A stretch of 64,000 bases of DNA, taken from contig JANJXV010000129.1 in assembly GCA_024803745.1 (NCBI GenBank), positions 2,627,823 through 2,691,822 on the forward strand, read 5' to 3'. Positions 1 through 12,506 of the stretch are shown here, one piece after another (the stretch's first letter is position 1; each line of letters opens with the position of its first letter). Source of the DNA: Megascapheus bottae. Taxonomy: Eukaryota > Chordata > Mammalia > Rodentia > Geomyidae. The position numbers and the translations under genes were made by a program. The notes below the pieces were generated by a model. The model was not told the DNA's origin and made no database searches. It saw only the letters and a program-made list of their open reading frames with translations.

Positions 1-3000
1 GAAGTCAGATTGGAGGTGTGTGAAGTCATAAAATGGAGGTGTATGAACTCATAGAATGGAGGTGTGCGAAGTCAAAATGGAGTTGTGTGAAGTCATAGCA
101 TGGTGTTTTTTGATATCAACGAATGGAGGTGTGTGAAGTCATAGAATGGAGGTGTGTGAAGTCAGATTGGACGTGTGTGAAATCACAGAATGGAGGTGTG
201 TGAAGTCAAAGAATGGAGGTGTGTAAACTCAGAATGTAGTAGTGTGACGCCACAGAATGGAGGTGTGTGAAGTCATAGAATGGAAGTGTGTGAAATCATA
301 GAATGGAGGTGTGTGAAGTCACAGAATTAAGGTGAGTGAAGTCAGAATGGAGGTGTGTGAAGTCAGAATGGAGGTGAGTGAAGTCATAGAATGGAGGTGT
401 GTGAAGTCATAGAATGGAGGTCTGTGAACTCAGAATGGAGGTTTGTGAAGTCATAGAATGGAGGTGTGTGAACTCAGAATGGAGGTGTGTGAAGTCACAG
501 AATGGAGGTGTGTGAAGTCATAGAATGGAGGTTTGTGAACTCACAGAATGGAGGTGTGTTAATTCATAGAATGGAGGTGTGTGAAGTCATAGGATCGAGG
601 TGTGTGAAGTCACAGAATGGAGGTGTCTGAACTCAGAATGTAGGTGTGTGAAGCCACAGAATGGAGGTGTGTGAAGTCATAGATTGGAAGTGTGTGAAGT
701 CGTAGAAAGGAGGTGTGTGAACTCAGAATGGAGGTGTGTGAAGTCACAGAATGGAGGTTTGTGAAGTCATAGAATGGAGGTGTGTGAAGTCAGAGAATGG
801 ATGTTTCTGAAGTAAGAATGAAGGTGTGTGAAGTCATAGAATGGAGATGTGTGAAGTCAAATTGGAGGTGTGTGAACTCATAGAATGGAGGTGTGTGAAC
901 TCATAGAATGGAGGTTTGTGAAGTCATGGAATGGCGGTGTTTGAAGTCAAAGAATGGAGGTGTGTGAAGTGAAACAATAGAGGTGTGTGAAGTCACAGAA
1001 TGGAGGTGTGTGAAGTCCCAGATTGGAAGTGTGTGAAGTCAAAACGGAGGTTTGTGAAGTCATAGAATGGAGGTGTGTGAAGCCACAGAATGGAGGTGTG
1101 TGAAGTCACAGAATGGAGGTTTGTGAAGTCATAGAATGGAGGTGTGTGAAGTCAGAGAATGGATGTTTCTGAAGTAAGAATGAAGGTGTGTGAAGTCATA
1201 GAAGGGAGATGTGTGAAGTCAAATTGGAGGTGTGTGAGCTCATAGAATGGAGGTGTGTGAACTCTTGGAATGGAGGTTTGTGAAGTCATGGAATGGCGGT
1301 GTGTGCAGTCAAAGAATGGAGGTGTGTGAAGTGAAACAATAGAGGTGTGTGAAGTCACAGAATGGAGGTGTGTGAAGTCACAGATTGGAAGTGTGTGAAG
1401 GCAAAACGGAGGTGTGTGAAATCACAGAATGGAGGTGTGTGAAGTCACAGAATGGAGGTGTGTGAAGTCATAGAATGGAGGTGTGGAAGTCATAGAATGG
1501 AGGTATGTGAAGTCAGAATGGAGGTGTGCGAACTCATAGAATGGAGGTGTGTGAAGTCACAATGGAGGTGTGTGAAGTCATAGAATTTAGGTGTGTGAAG
1601 TCACAAAATGGAGGTGTGTGAAGTCATGGAATGGAGGTGTGTGAAGTCATAGAATGAAGGTGTGTGAAGTCAGAATGGAGGTGTGTGAAGTCACAGAATT
1701 GAGGTGTGTGAAGTCACAGAATGGAGGTGTGTGAAGTCAGAATGAAGATGTGTGAAATCACAGAATGGAGGTGTGTAAAGTCGCAGAATGGATGTTTGTG
1801 AAGTAAGAATGAAGGTTTTTGAAGTCATAGAGTGGAGGTGTGTGAAGTCACAGAATGGAGGTGTGTGAAGTCATAGAATGGAGGTGTGTGAAGTCATAGA
1901 ATTGAGGTGTGTGAAGTCATAGAATGGAGGTGTGTGAAGTCATAAAATGGAGGTGTGTGAACTCATAGAATGGATGTGTGTGAAGTTAAAATGGAGTTGT
2001 GTGAAGTCATAGAATGGTGGTTTTTGATGTCAACGAATGGAGGTTTGTGAAGTCACAGAATGGAGGTGTGTAAACTCAGAATGGAGGTGTGTGAAGTCAC
2101 AGAATGGAGGTTTGTGAAGTCATAGAATGGAGGTGTGTGAAGTCAGAGAATGGATGTTTCTGAAGTAAGAATGGAGGTGTGTGAAGTCAAATTGGAGGTG
2201 TGTGAACTCATAGAATGGAGGTGTGTGAACTCATAGAATGGAGGTGTGTGAAGTCATGGAATGGAGGTGTGTGAAGTCACAGAATGGAAGTGTGTGAAGT
2301 CAAAACGGAGGTGTGTGAAGTCACAGAATGGAGGTGTGTGAAGTCAAAGAATGGAGGTGTGTGAAGTCAAAAAGGTGGTGTGTGAAGTCACAGAATGGAG
2401 GTGTGTGAAGTCATAGAATGGAGGTGTGTGAAATCATAGAATGGAGGAAAGTGAAGTCAGAATGGAGTTGTATGAAGTCACAGAATTGAGGTGTGTGAAG
2501 TCACAGAATGGAGGTGTGTGAAGTCAGAATGAAGGTGTGTGAAGTCAAAGAATGGAGGTGTGTGAAGTCACAAAATGGATGTTTGTGAAGTAAGAATGAA
2601 GGTGTTTCAAGTCATAGAGTGGAGGTGTGTGAAGTCACAGAATGGAGGTGTGTGAAGTCATAGAATGGAGGTGTGTGAAGTCATAAAATGGAGATGTGTG
2701 ATCTCATAGAATGGAGGTGTGTGAAGTCAAAATGGAGTTGCATGAAGTCATAGAATGGTGTTTTTTGATGTCAACGAATGGAGGTGTGTGAAGTCATAGA
2801 ATGGAGGTTTGTGAAGTCAGATTGTAGGTGTGTGAAATCACAGAATGGAGGTGTGTGAAGTCACAGAATGGAGGTGTGTGAATTCAGAATGTAGGTGTGT
2901 GAAGCCACAGAATGGAGGTGTGTGAAGTCATAGAATGGAAGTGTGTGAAATCATTGAATGGAGGTGTGTGAAGTCACAGAATTGAGGTTTGTGAAGTCAG

Positions 3001-3480
3001 AATGGATGTGTGTGAAGTCAGAATGTAGGTGAGTGAAGTCATAGAATGGAGGTGTGTGAAGTCATAGAATGGAGGTCTGTGAACTCAGAATGGAGGTTTG
3101 TGAAGTCATAGAATGGAGGTGTGTGAAGTCACAGAATGGAGGTGTGTGAAGTCATAGAATGCAGGTGTGTGAAGTCATAAAATAGAGGTGTGTGAATTCA
3201 TAGAGTGGAGGTGTGTGAATTCACAATGGAGTTGTGTGAAGTCATAGAATGGTTGTTTTTGATGTCAACGATTGGAGGTGAGTGAAGTCAGATTGGAGGT
3301 GTGTGAAATCACAGAATGGAGGTGTGTCAACTCAGAAATGAGGTGTGTGAAGTCATAGAATGGAGGTGTGTGAAGTCATAGAATGGAGGTGTGTGAAATC
3401 ATAGAATGGAGGTGTGTGAATTCAAAGAATTGAGGTGTGTGAAGTCAGAATGGAGGTGTGTGAAGTCAGAATGGAGGTGT
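1..3480. repeat. HOR segment, copy 1 of the about 17.29-kb displaced repeat
   Basis: Landmarks here recur in the same order about 17.29 kb downstream. The GGTGGTTTTTGATG monomer (last G at 2,020 and 19,307), the TTTTTTGATGTC monomer (2,761 and 20,048) and the GGTTGTTTTTGATG monomer (T-run at 3,256 and 20,543) all differ by exactly 17,287. Before about 620 the shift is 17,241, because the later copy has two extra 23-bp monomers near 17.85 kb. A few point differences are visible, for example GGAGGAAAGTG at 2,446 against GGAGGTAAGTG later. The left edge of the unit lies outside the window. Confidence 0.85.
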
Positions 3481-4820
3481 GTGAAGTCATAGAATGGAAG
3501 TGTGTGAAGTCATAGAATGGAGGTCTGTGAACTCAGAATGGGGGTTTGTGAAGTCACAGAATGGAGGTGAGTGAACTCAGAATGGAGGTGTGTGAAGTCA
3601 CAGAATGGAGGTGTGTGAACTCAGAATGGAGGTGTGTGAAGCCACAGAATGGAGGTGTGTGAAGTCACAGAATGGAAGTGTGTGAAGTCATAGAATGGAG
3701 GTGTGTGAAGGAAGAATGGAGGGGTGTGAAGTCACAGAATGGAGGTGTGTGAATTCAGAATGGAGGTGTGTGAAATTACAGAATGGAGGTTTGTGAAGTC
3801 ATAGAATGGAGGTGTGTGAAGTCAGAGAATTTATGTTTCTGAAGTAAGAATGAAGGTGTGTGAAGTCATAGAATGGAGGTGTGTGAAGTCAAATTGGAGG
3901 TGTGTGAACTCATAGAATGGAGTTGTGTGAAGTCATGGAATGGAGGTCTGTGAAGTCAAAGAATGGATGTGTGTGAAGTGAAACAATAGAGGTGTGTGAA
4001 GTCACAGAATGGAGGTGTGTGAAGTCACAGAATGGAAGTGTGTGAAGTCAAAAAGGTGGTGTGTGAAGTCACAGAATGGAGGTGTGTGAAGTCACAGAAT
4101 GGAGGTGTGTGAAGTCAAAACGGAGGTGTGTGAAGTCACAGAATGGAGGTGTGAAGTCACAGAATGGAGGTGTGTGAAGTCAAAAAGGTGGTGTGTGAAG
4201 TCACAGAATGGAGGTGTGTGAAGTCATAGAATGGAGGTGTGTGAAATCATAGAATGGAGGTGTGTGAAGTCAGAATGGAGGTGTGTGAAGTCACCGAATG
4301 GAGGTGTGTGAAGTCACAGAATGGATGTTTGTGAAGTAAGAATGAAGGTGTTTGAAGTCATAGAGTGGAGGTGTGCGAAGTCACAGAATGGAGGTGTGTG
4401 AAGTCAGATTGGAGGTGTGTGAAATCACAGAATGGAGGTGTGTGAAGTCATAGAATGGAGGTGTGTGAAGTCATAAAATGGAGGTGTATGAACTCATAGA
4501 ATGGAGGTGTGTGAAGTCAAAATGGAGTTGTGTGAAGTCATAGCATGGTGTTTTTTGATATCAACGAATGGAGGTGTGTGAAGTCATACAATGGAGGTGT
4601 GTGAAGTCAGATTGGACGTGTGTGAAATCACAGAATGGAGGTGTGTGAAGTCACAGAATGGAGGTGTGTAAACTCTGAATGTAGTAGTGTGACGCCACAG
4701 AATGGAGGTGTGTGAAGTCATAGAATGGAAGTGTGTGAAATCATAGAATGGAGGTTTGTGAACTCACAGAATGGAGGTGTGTTAATTCATAGAATGGAGG
4801 TGTGTGAAGTCATAGGATCG
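2041..4820. repeat. 2,780-bp higher-order repeat, copy 1
   Basis: This block is followed directly by its own copy starting at 4,821. The shared start is a GTGAAGTCACAGAATGG stretch leading to a GTGTAAACTCAG monomer (2,061 and 4,841). The TTTTTTGATGTC landmark (2,761 and 5,541) and the TTGTTTTTGATG landmark (3,256 and 6,036) keep the 2,780 offset, so no net indel occurs over at least 2 kb. Near its end it holds the TTTTTTGATATCAACG landmark at 4,551. Edges are good to about one monomer. Confidence 0.85.
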
Positions 4821-7800
4821 AGGTGTGTGAAGTCACAGAATGGAGGTGTGTAAACTCAGAATGGAGGTGTGTGAAGTCACAGAATGGAGGTTTGTGAAGT
4901 CATAGAATGGAGGTGTGTGAAGTCAGAGAATGGATGTTTCTGAAGTAAGAATGGAGGTGTGTGAAGTCAAATTGGAGGTGTGTGAACTCATAGAATGGAG
5001 GTGTGTGAACTCATAGAATGGAGGTGTGTGAAGTCATGGAATGGAGGTGTGTGAAGTCACAGAATGGAAGTGTGTGAAGTCAAAACGGAGGTGTGTGAAG
5101 TCACAGAATGGAGGTGTGTGAAGTCAAAGAATGGAGGTGTGTGAAGTCAAAAAGGTGGTGTGTGAAGTCACAGAATGGAGGTGTGTGAAGTCATAGAATG
5201 GAGGTGTGTGAAATCATAGAATGGAGGTAAGTGAAGTCAGAATGGAGTTGTATGAAGTCACAGAATTGAGGTGTGTGAAGTCACAGAATGGAGGTGTGTG
5301 AAGTCAGAATGAAGGTGTGTGAAGTCAAAGAATGGAGGTGTGTGAAGTCACAAAATGGATGTTTGTGAAGTAAGAATGAAGGTGTTTCAAGTCATAGAGT
5401 GGAGGTGTGTGAAGTCACAGAATGGAGGTGTGTGAAGTCATAGAATGGAGGTGTGTGAAGTCATAAAATGGAGATGTGTGATCTCATAGAATGGAGGTGT
5501 GTGAAGTCAAAATGGAGTTGCATGAAGTCATAGAATGGTGTTTTTTGATGTCAACGAATGGAGGTGTGTGAAGTCATAGAATGGAGGTTTGTGAAGTCAG
5601 ATTGTAGGTGTGTGAAATCACAGAATGGAGGTGTGTGAAGTCACAGAATGGAGGTGTGTGAATTCAGAATGTAGGTGTGTGAAGCCACAGAATGGAGGTG
5701 TGTGAAGTCATAGAATGGAAGTGTGTGAAATCATTGAATGGAGGTGTGTGAAGTCACAGAATTGAGGTTTGTGAAGTCAGAATGGATGTGTGTGAAGTCA
5801 GAATGTAGGTGAGTGAAGTCATAGAATGGAGGTGTGTGAAGTCATAGAATGGAGGTCTGTGAACTCAGAATGGAGGTTTGTGAAGTCATAGAATGGAGGT
5901 GTGTGAAGTCACAGAATGGAGGTGTGTGAAGTCATAGAATGCAGGTGTGTGAAGTCATAAAATAGAGGTGTGTGAATTCATAGAGTGGAGGTGTGTGAAT
6001 TCACAATGGAGTTGTGTGAAGTCATAGAATGGTTGTTTTTGATGTCAACGATTGGAGGTGAGTGAAGTCAGATTGGAGGTGTATGAAATCACAGAATGGA
6101 GGTGTGTCAACTCAGAAATGAGGTGTGTGAAGTCATAGAATGGAGGTGTGTGAAGTCATAGAATGGAGGTGTGTGAAATCATAGAATGGAGGTGTGTGAA
6201 TTCAAAGAATTGAGGTGTGTGAAGTCAGAATGGAGGTGTGTGAAGTCAGAATGGAGGTGTGTGAAGTCATAGAATGGAAGTGTGTGAAGTCATAGAATGG
6301 AGGTCTGTGAACTCAGAATGGGGGTTTGTGAAGTCACAGAATGGAGGTGAGTGAACTCAGAATGGAGGTGTGTGAAGTCACAGAATGGAGGTGTGTGAAC
6401 TCAGAATGGAGGTGTGTGAAGCCACAGAATGGAGGTGTGTGAAGTCACAGAATGGAAGTGTGTGAAGTCATAGAATGGAGGTGTGTGAAGGAAGAATGGA
6501 GGGGTGTGAAGTCACAGAATGGAGGTGTGTGAATTCAGAATGGAGGTGTGTGAAATTACAGAATGGAGGTTTGTGAAGTCATAGAATGGAGGTGTGTGAA
6601 GTCAGAGAATTTATGTTTCTGAAGTAAGAATGAAGGTGTGTGAAGTCATAGAATGGAGGTGTGTGAAGTCAAATTGGAGGTGTGTGAACTCATAGAATGG
6701 AGTTGTGTGAAGTCATGGAATGGAGGTCTGTGAAGTCAAAGAATGGATGTGTGTGAAGTGAAACAATAGAGGTGTGTGAAGTCACAGAATGGAGGTGTGT
6801 GAAGTGAAACAATAGAGGTGTGTGAAGTCACAGAATGGAGGTGTGTGAAGTCACAGAATGGAAGTGTGTGAAGTCAAAAAGGTGGTGTGTGAAGTCACAG
6901 AATGGAGGTGTGTGAAGTCACAGAATGGAGGTGTGTGAAGTCAAAACGGAGGTGTGTGAAGTCACAGAATGGAGGTGTGAAGTCACAGAATGGAGGTGTG
7001 TGAAGTCAAAAAGGTGGTGTGTGAAGTCACAGAATGGAGGTGTGTGAAGTCATAGAATGGAGGTGTGTGAAATCATAGAATGGAGGTGTGTGAAGTCAGA
7101 ATGGAGGTGTGTGAAGTCACCGAATGGAGGTGTGTGAAGTCACAGAATGGATGTTTGTGAAGTAAGAATGAAGGTGTTTGAAGTCATAGAGTGGAGGTGT
7201 GCGAAGTCACAGAATGGAGGTGTGTGAAGTCAGATTGGAGGTGTGTGAAATCACAGAATGGAGGTGTGTGAAGTCATAGAATGGAGGTGTGTGAAGTCAT
7301 AAAATGGAGGTGTATGAACTCATAGAATGGAGGTGTGTGAAGTCAAAATGGAGTTGTGTGAAGTCATAGCATGGTGTTTTTTGATATCAACGAATGGAGG
7401 TGTGTGAAGTCATACAATGGAGGTGTGTGAAGTCAGATTGGACGTGTGTGAAATCACAGAATGGAGGTGTGTGAAGTCACAGAATGGAGGTGTGTAAACT
7501 CTGAATGTAGTAGTGTGACGCCACAGAATGGAGGTGTGTGAAGTCATAGAATGGAAGTGTGTGAAATCATAGAATGGAGGTGTGTGAAGTCACAGAATTA
7601 AGGTGAGTGAAGTCAGAATGGAGGTGTGTGAAGTCAGAATGGAGGTGAGTGAAGTCATAGAATGGAGGTGTGTGAAGTCATAGAATGGAGGTCTGTGAAC
7701 TCAGAATGGAGGTTTGTGAAGTCATAGAATGGAGGTGTGTGAACTCAGAATGGAGGTGTGTGAAGTCACAGAATGGAGGTGTGTGAAGTCATAGAATGGA

Positions 7801-7873
7801 GGTTTGTGAACTCACAGAATGGAGGTGTGTTAATTCATAGAATGGAGGTGTGTGAAGTCATAGGATCGAGGTG
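4821..7873. repeat. 2,780-bp higher-order repeat, copy 2 (with extra monomers)
   Basis: This is the tandem copy of the preceding block. It differs by 46 extra bases near 6,785-6,830, a repeated stretch with a GTGAAACAATAGAGG monomer, and by about 220 extra bases at about 7,575-7,795. The latter include a GAATTAAGGTGAGTG monomer and are missing from the first copy around 4,750. A third version runs through about 21.7-24.7 kb. The last kilobase overlaps the start of the 5,726-bp repeat, as expected when units are redefined by successive exchanges. Confidence 0.8.
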
Positions 7874-10800
7874 TGTGAAGTCACAGAATGGAGGTGTGTG
7901 AAGTCACAGAATGGAGGTGTGTGAAGTCACAGAATGGAGGTGTCTGAACTCAGAATGTAGGTGTGTGAAGCCACAGAATGGAGGTGTGTGAAGTCATAGA
8001 TTGGAAGTGTGTGAAGTCGTAGAAAGGAGGTGTGTGAACTCAGAATGGAGGTGTGTGAAGTCACAGAATGGAGGTTTGTGAAGTCATAGAATGGAGGTGT
8101 GTGAAGTCAGAGAATGGATGTTTCTGAAGTAAGAATGAAGGTGTGTGAAGTCATAGAAGGGAGATGTGTGAAGTCAAATTGGAGGTGTGTGAGCTCATAG
8201 AATGGAGGTGTGTGAACTCTTGGAATGGAGGTTTGTGAAGTCATGGAATGGCGGTGTGTGCAGTCAAAGAATGGAGGTGTGTGAAGTGAAACAATAGAGG
8301 TGTGTGAAGTCACAGAATGGAGGTGTGTGAAGTCACAGATTGGAAGTGTGTGAAGGCAAAACGGAGGTGTGTGAAATCACAGAATGGAGGTGTGTGAAGT
8401 CACAGAATGGAGGTGTGTGAAGTCATAGAATGGAGGTGTGGAAGTCATAGAATGGAGGTGTGTGAAGTCAGAATGGAGGTGTGCGAACTCATAGAATGGA
8501 GGTGTGTGAAGTCACAATGGAGGTGTGTGAAGTCATAGAATTTAGGTGTGTGAAGTCACAAAATGGAGGTGTGTGAAGTCATGGAATGGAGGTGTGTGAA
8601 GTCATAGAATGAAGGTGTGTGAAGTCAGAATGGAGGTGTGTGAAGTCACAGAATTGAGGTGTGTGAAGTCACAGAATGGAGGTGTGTGAAGTCAGAATGA
8701 AGGTGTGTGAAATCACAGAATGGAGGTGTGTAAAGTCGCAGAATGGATGTTTGTGAAGTAAGAATGAAGGTTTTTGAAGTCATAGAGTGGAGGTGTGTGA
8801 AGTCACAGAATGGAGGTGTGTGAAGTCATAGAATGGAGGTGTGTGAAGTCATAGAATTGAGGTGTGTGAAGTCATAGAATGGAGGTGTGTGAAGTCATAA
8901 AATGGAGGTGTGTGAACTCATAGAATGGATGTGTGTGAAGTTAAAATGGAGTTGTGTGAAGTCATAGAATGGTGGTTTTTGATGTCAACGAATGGAGGTT
9001 TGTGAAGTCACAGAATGGAGGTGTGTAAACTCAGAATGGAGGTGTGTGAAGTCACAGAATGGAGGTTTGTGAAGTCATAGAATGGAGGTGTGTGAAGTCA
9101 GAGAATGGATGTTTCTGAAGTAAGAATGGAGGTGTGTGAAGTCAAATTGGAGGTGTGTGAACTCATAGAATGGAGGTGTGTGAACTCATAGAATGGAGGT
9201 GTGTGAAGTCATGGAATGGAGGTGTGTGAAGTCACAGAATGGAAGTGTGTGAAGTCAAAACGGAGGTGTGTGAAGTCACAGAATGGAGGTGTGTGAAGTC
9301 AAAGAATGGAGGTGTGTGAAGTCAAAAAGGTGGTGTGTGAAGTCACAGAATGGAGGTGTGTGAAGTCATAGAATGGAGGTGTGTGAAATCATAGAATGGA
9401 GGTAAGTGAAGTCAGAATGGAGTTGTATGAAGTCACAGAATTGAGGTGTGTGAAGTCACAGAATGGAGGTGTGTGAAGTCAGAATGAAGGTGTGTGAAGT
9501 CAAAGAATGGAGGTGTGTGAAGTCACAAAATGGATGTTTGTGAAGTAAGAATGAAGGTGTTTCAAGTCATAGAGTGGAGGTGTGTGAAGTCACAGATGGA
9601 GGTGTGTGAAGTCATAGAATGGAGGTGTGTGAAGTCATAAAATGGAGATGTGTGATCTCATAGAATGGAGGTGTGTGAAGTCAAAATGGAGTTGCATGAA
9701 GTCATAGAATGGTGTTTTTTGATGTCAACGAATGGAGGTGTGTGAAGTCATAGAATGGAGGTTTGTGAAGTCAGATTGTAGGTGTGTGAAATCACAGAAT
9801 GGAGGTGTGTGAAGTCACAGAATGGAGGTGTGTGAATTCAGAATGTAGGTGTGTGAAGCCACAGAATGGAGGTGTGTGAAGTCATAGAATGGAAGTGTGT
9901 GAAATCATTGAATGGAGGTGTGTGAAGTCACAGAATTGAGGTTTGTGAAGTCAGAATGGATGTGTGTGATGTCAGAATGTAGGTGAGTGAAGTCATAGAA
10001 TGGAGGTGTGTGAAGTCATAGAATGGAGGTCTGTGAACTCAGAATGGAGGTTTGTGAAGTCATAGAATGGAGGTGTGTGAAGTCACAGAATGGAGGTGTG
10101 TGAAGTCATAGAATGCAGGTGTGTGAAGTCATAAAATGGAGGTGTGTGAATTCATAGAGTGGAGGTGTGTGAAGTCACAATGGAGTTGTGTGAAGTCATA
10201 GAATGGTTGTTTTTGATGTCAACGAATGGAGGTGAGTGAAGTCAGATTGGAGGTGTGTGAAATCACAGAATGGAGGTGTGTCAACTCAGAAATGAGGTGT
10301 GTGAAGTCATAGAATGGAGGTGTGTGAAGTCATAGAGTGGTAGTGTGTGAAATCATAGAATGGAGGTGTGTGAATTCAAAGAATTGAAGTGTGTGAAGTC
10401 AGAATGGAGGTGTGTGAAGTCAGAATGGAGGTGTGTGAAGTCATAGAATGGAAGTGTGTGAAGTCATAGAATGGAGGTCTGTGAACTCAGAATGGGGGTT
10501 TGTGAAGTCATAGAATGGAGGTGTGTGAACTCAGAATGGAGGTGTGTGAAGTCACAAATGGAGGTGTGTGAAGTCATAGAATGGAGGTGTGTGAATTCAT
10601 AGAATGGAGGTGTGTGAAGTCATAGGATCGAGGTGTGTGAAGTCACAGAATGGAGGTGTGTGAAGTCACAGAATGGACGTGTGTGAAGTCACAGAATGGA
10701 GGTGTGTGAACTCAGAATGGAGGTGTGTGAAGCCACAGAATGGAGGTGTGTGAAGTCATAGAATGGAAGTGTGTGAAGTCATAGAATGGAGGTGTGTGAA

Positions 10801-12506
10801 GGAAGAATGGAGGGGTGTGAAGTCACAGAATGGAGGTGTGTGAATTCAGAATGGAGGTGTGTGAAATTACAGAATGGAGGTTTGTGAAGTCATAGAATGG
10901 AGGTGTGTGAAGTCAGAGAACGGATGTTTCTGAAGTAAGAATGAAGGTGTGTGAAGTCATAGAATGGAGGTGTGTGAAGTCAAATTGGAGGTGTGTGAAC
11001 TCATAGAATGGAGGTGTGTGAAGTCATGGAATGGAGGTGTGTGAAGTCAAAGAATGGATGTGTGTGAAGTGAAACAATAGAGGTGTGTGAAGTCACAGAA
11101 TGGAGGTGTGTGAAGTCACAGAATGGAAGTGTGTGAAGTCAAAAAGGTGGTGTGTGAAGTCACAGAATGGAGGTGTGTGAAGTCACAGAATGGAGGTGTG
11201 TGAAGTCAAAACGGAGGTGTGTGAAGTCACAGAATGGAGGTGTGTGAAGTCAAAAAGGTGGTGTGTGAAGTCACAGAATGGAGGTGTGTGAAGTCATAGA
11301 ATGGAGGTGTGTGAAATCATAGAATGGAGGTGAGTGAAGTCAGAATGGAGGTGTGTGAAGTCACCGAATGGAGGTGTGTGAAGTCACAGAATGGATGTTT
11401 GTGAAGTAAGAATGAAGGTGTTTGAAGTCATAGAGTGGAGGTGTGCGAAGTCACAGAATGGAGGTGTGTGAAGTCAGATTGGAGGTGTGTGAAATCACAG
11501 AATGGAGGTGTGTGAAGTCATAGAATGGAGGTGTGTGAAGTCATAAAATGGAGGTGTATGAACTCATAGAATGGAGGTGTGCGAAGTCAAAATGGAGTTG
11601 TGTGAAGTCATAGCATGGTGTTTTTTGATATCAACGAATGGAGGTGTGTGAAGTCATAGAATGGAGGTGTGTGAAGTCAGATTGGACGTGTGTGAAATCA
11701 CAGAATGGAGGTGTGTGAAGTCACAGAATGGAGGTGTGTATACTCAGAATGTAGTAGTGTGACGCCACAGAATGGAGGTGTGTGAAGTCATAGAATGGAA
11801 GTGTGTGAAATCATAGAATGGAGGTGTGTGAAGTCACAGAATTAAGGTGAGTGAAGTCAGAATGGAGGTGTGTGAAGTCAGAATGGAGGTGAGTGAAGTC
11901 ATAGAATGGAGGTGTGTGAAGTCATAGAATGGAGGTCTGTGAACTCAGAATGGAGGTTTGTGAAGTCATAGAATGGAGGTGTGTGAACTCAGAATGGAGG
12001 TGTGTGAAGTCACAGAATGGAGGTGTGTGAAGTCATAGAATGGAGGTTTGTGAACTCACAGAATGGAGGTGTGTTAATTCATAGAATGGAGGTGTGTGAA
12101 GTCATAGGATCGAGGTGTGTGAAGTCACAGAATGGAGGTGTGTGAAGTCACAGAATGGAGGTGTGTGAAGTCACAGAATGGAGGTGTGTGAACTCAGAAT
12201 GTAGGTGTGTGAAGCCACAGAATGGAGGTGTGTGAAGTCATAGATTGGAAGTGTGTGAAGTCGTAGAAAGGAGGTGTGTGAACTCAGAATGGAGGTGTGT
12301 GAAGTCACAGAATGGAGGTTTGTGAAGTCATAGAATGGAGGTGTGTGAAGTCAGAGAATGGATGTTTCTGAAGTAAGAATGAAGGTGTGTGAAGTCATAG
12401 AATGGAGATGTGTGAAGTCAAATTGGAGGTGTGTGAACTCATAGAATGGAGGTGTGTGAACTCATAGAATGGAGGTTTGTGAAGTCATGGAATGGCGGTG
12501 TTTGAA
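6781..12506. repeat. 5,726-bp higher-order repeat, copy 1
   Basis: Five landmarks recur at exactly +5,726: T-runs at 7,377/13,103, 9,715/15,441, 10,210/15,936 and 11,621/17,347, and the minus-strand open frame beginning at 8,107/13,833. A rare one-base loss giving GTCACAGATGGAGG (about 9,590) is shared with the second copy. A point difference is visible at about 9,970 (GTGTGATGTCAG here, GTGTGAAGTCAG in the second copy). The constant offset means no net indel over the unit, pointing to a recent tandem duplication. Confidence 0.88.

Noticed and set aside
1152..1358. Minus-strand 68-codon open frame, repeated identically at 8,107, 13,833 and 18,439
   Set aside because: It is translated satellite (SHTSI, HTPPF and FTHLHS motifs). 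It recurs because the surrounding HOR was duplicated, and its length depends on a few monomers lacking the usual in-frame TGA. There is no promoter, start context or splice structure.
6785..6830. 46-bp insertion near 6.8 kb as an independent mobile element
   Set aside because: It is two extra satellite monomers and coincides with the start of the 5,726-bp unit, so it is a repeat junction.
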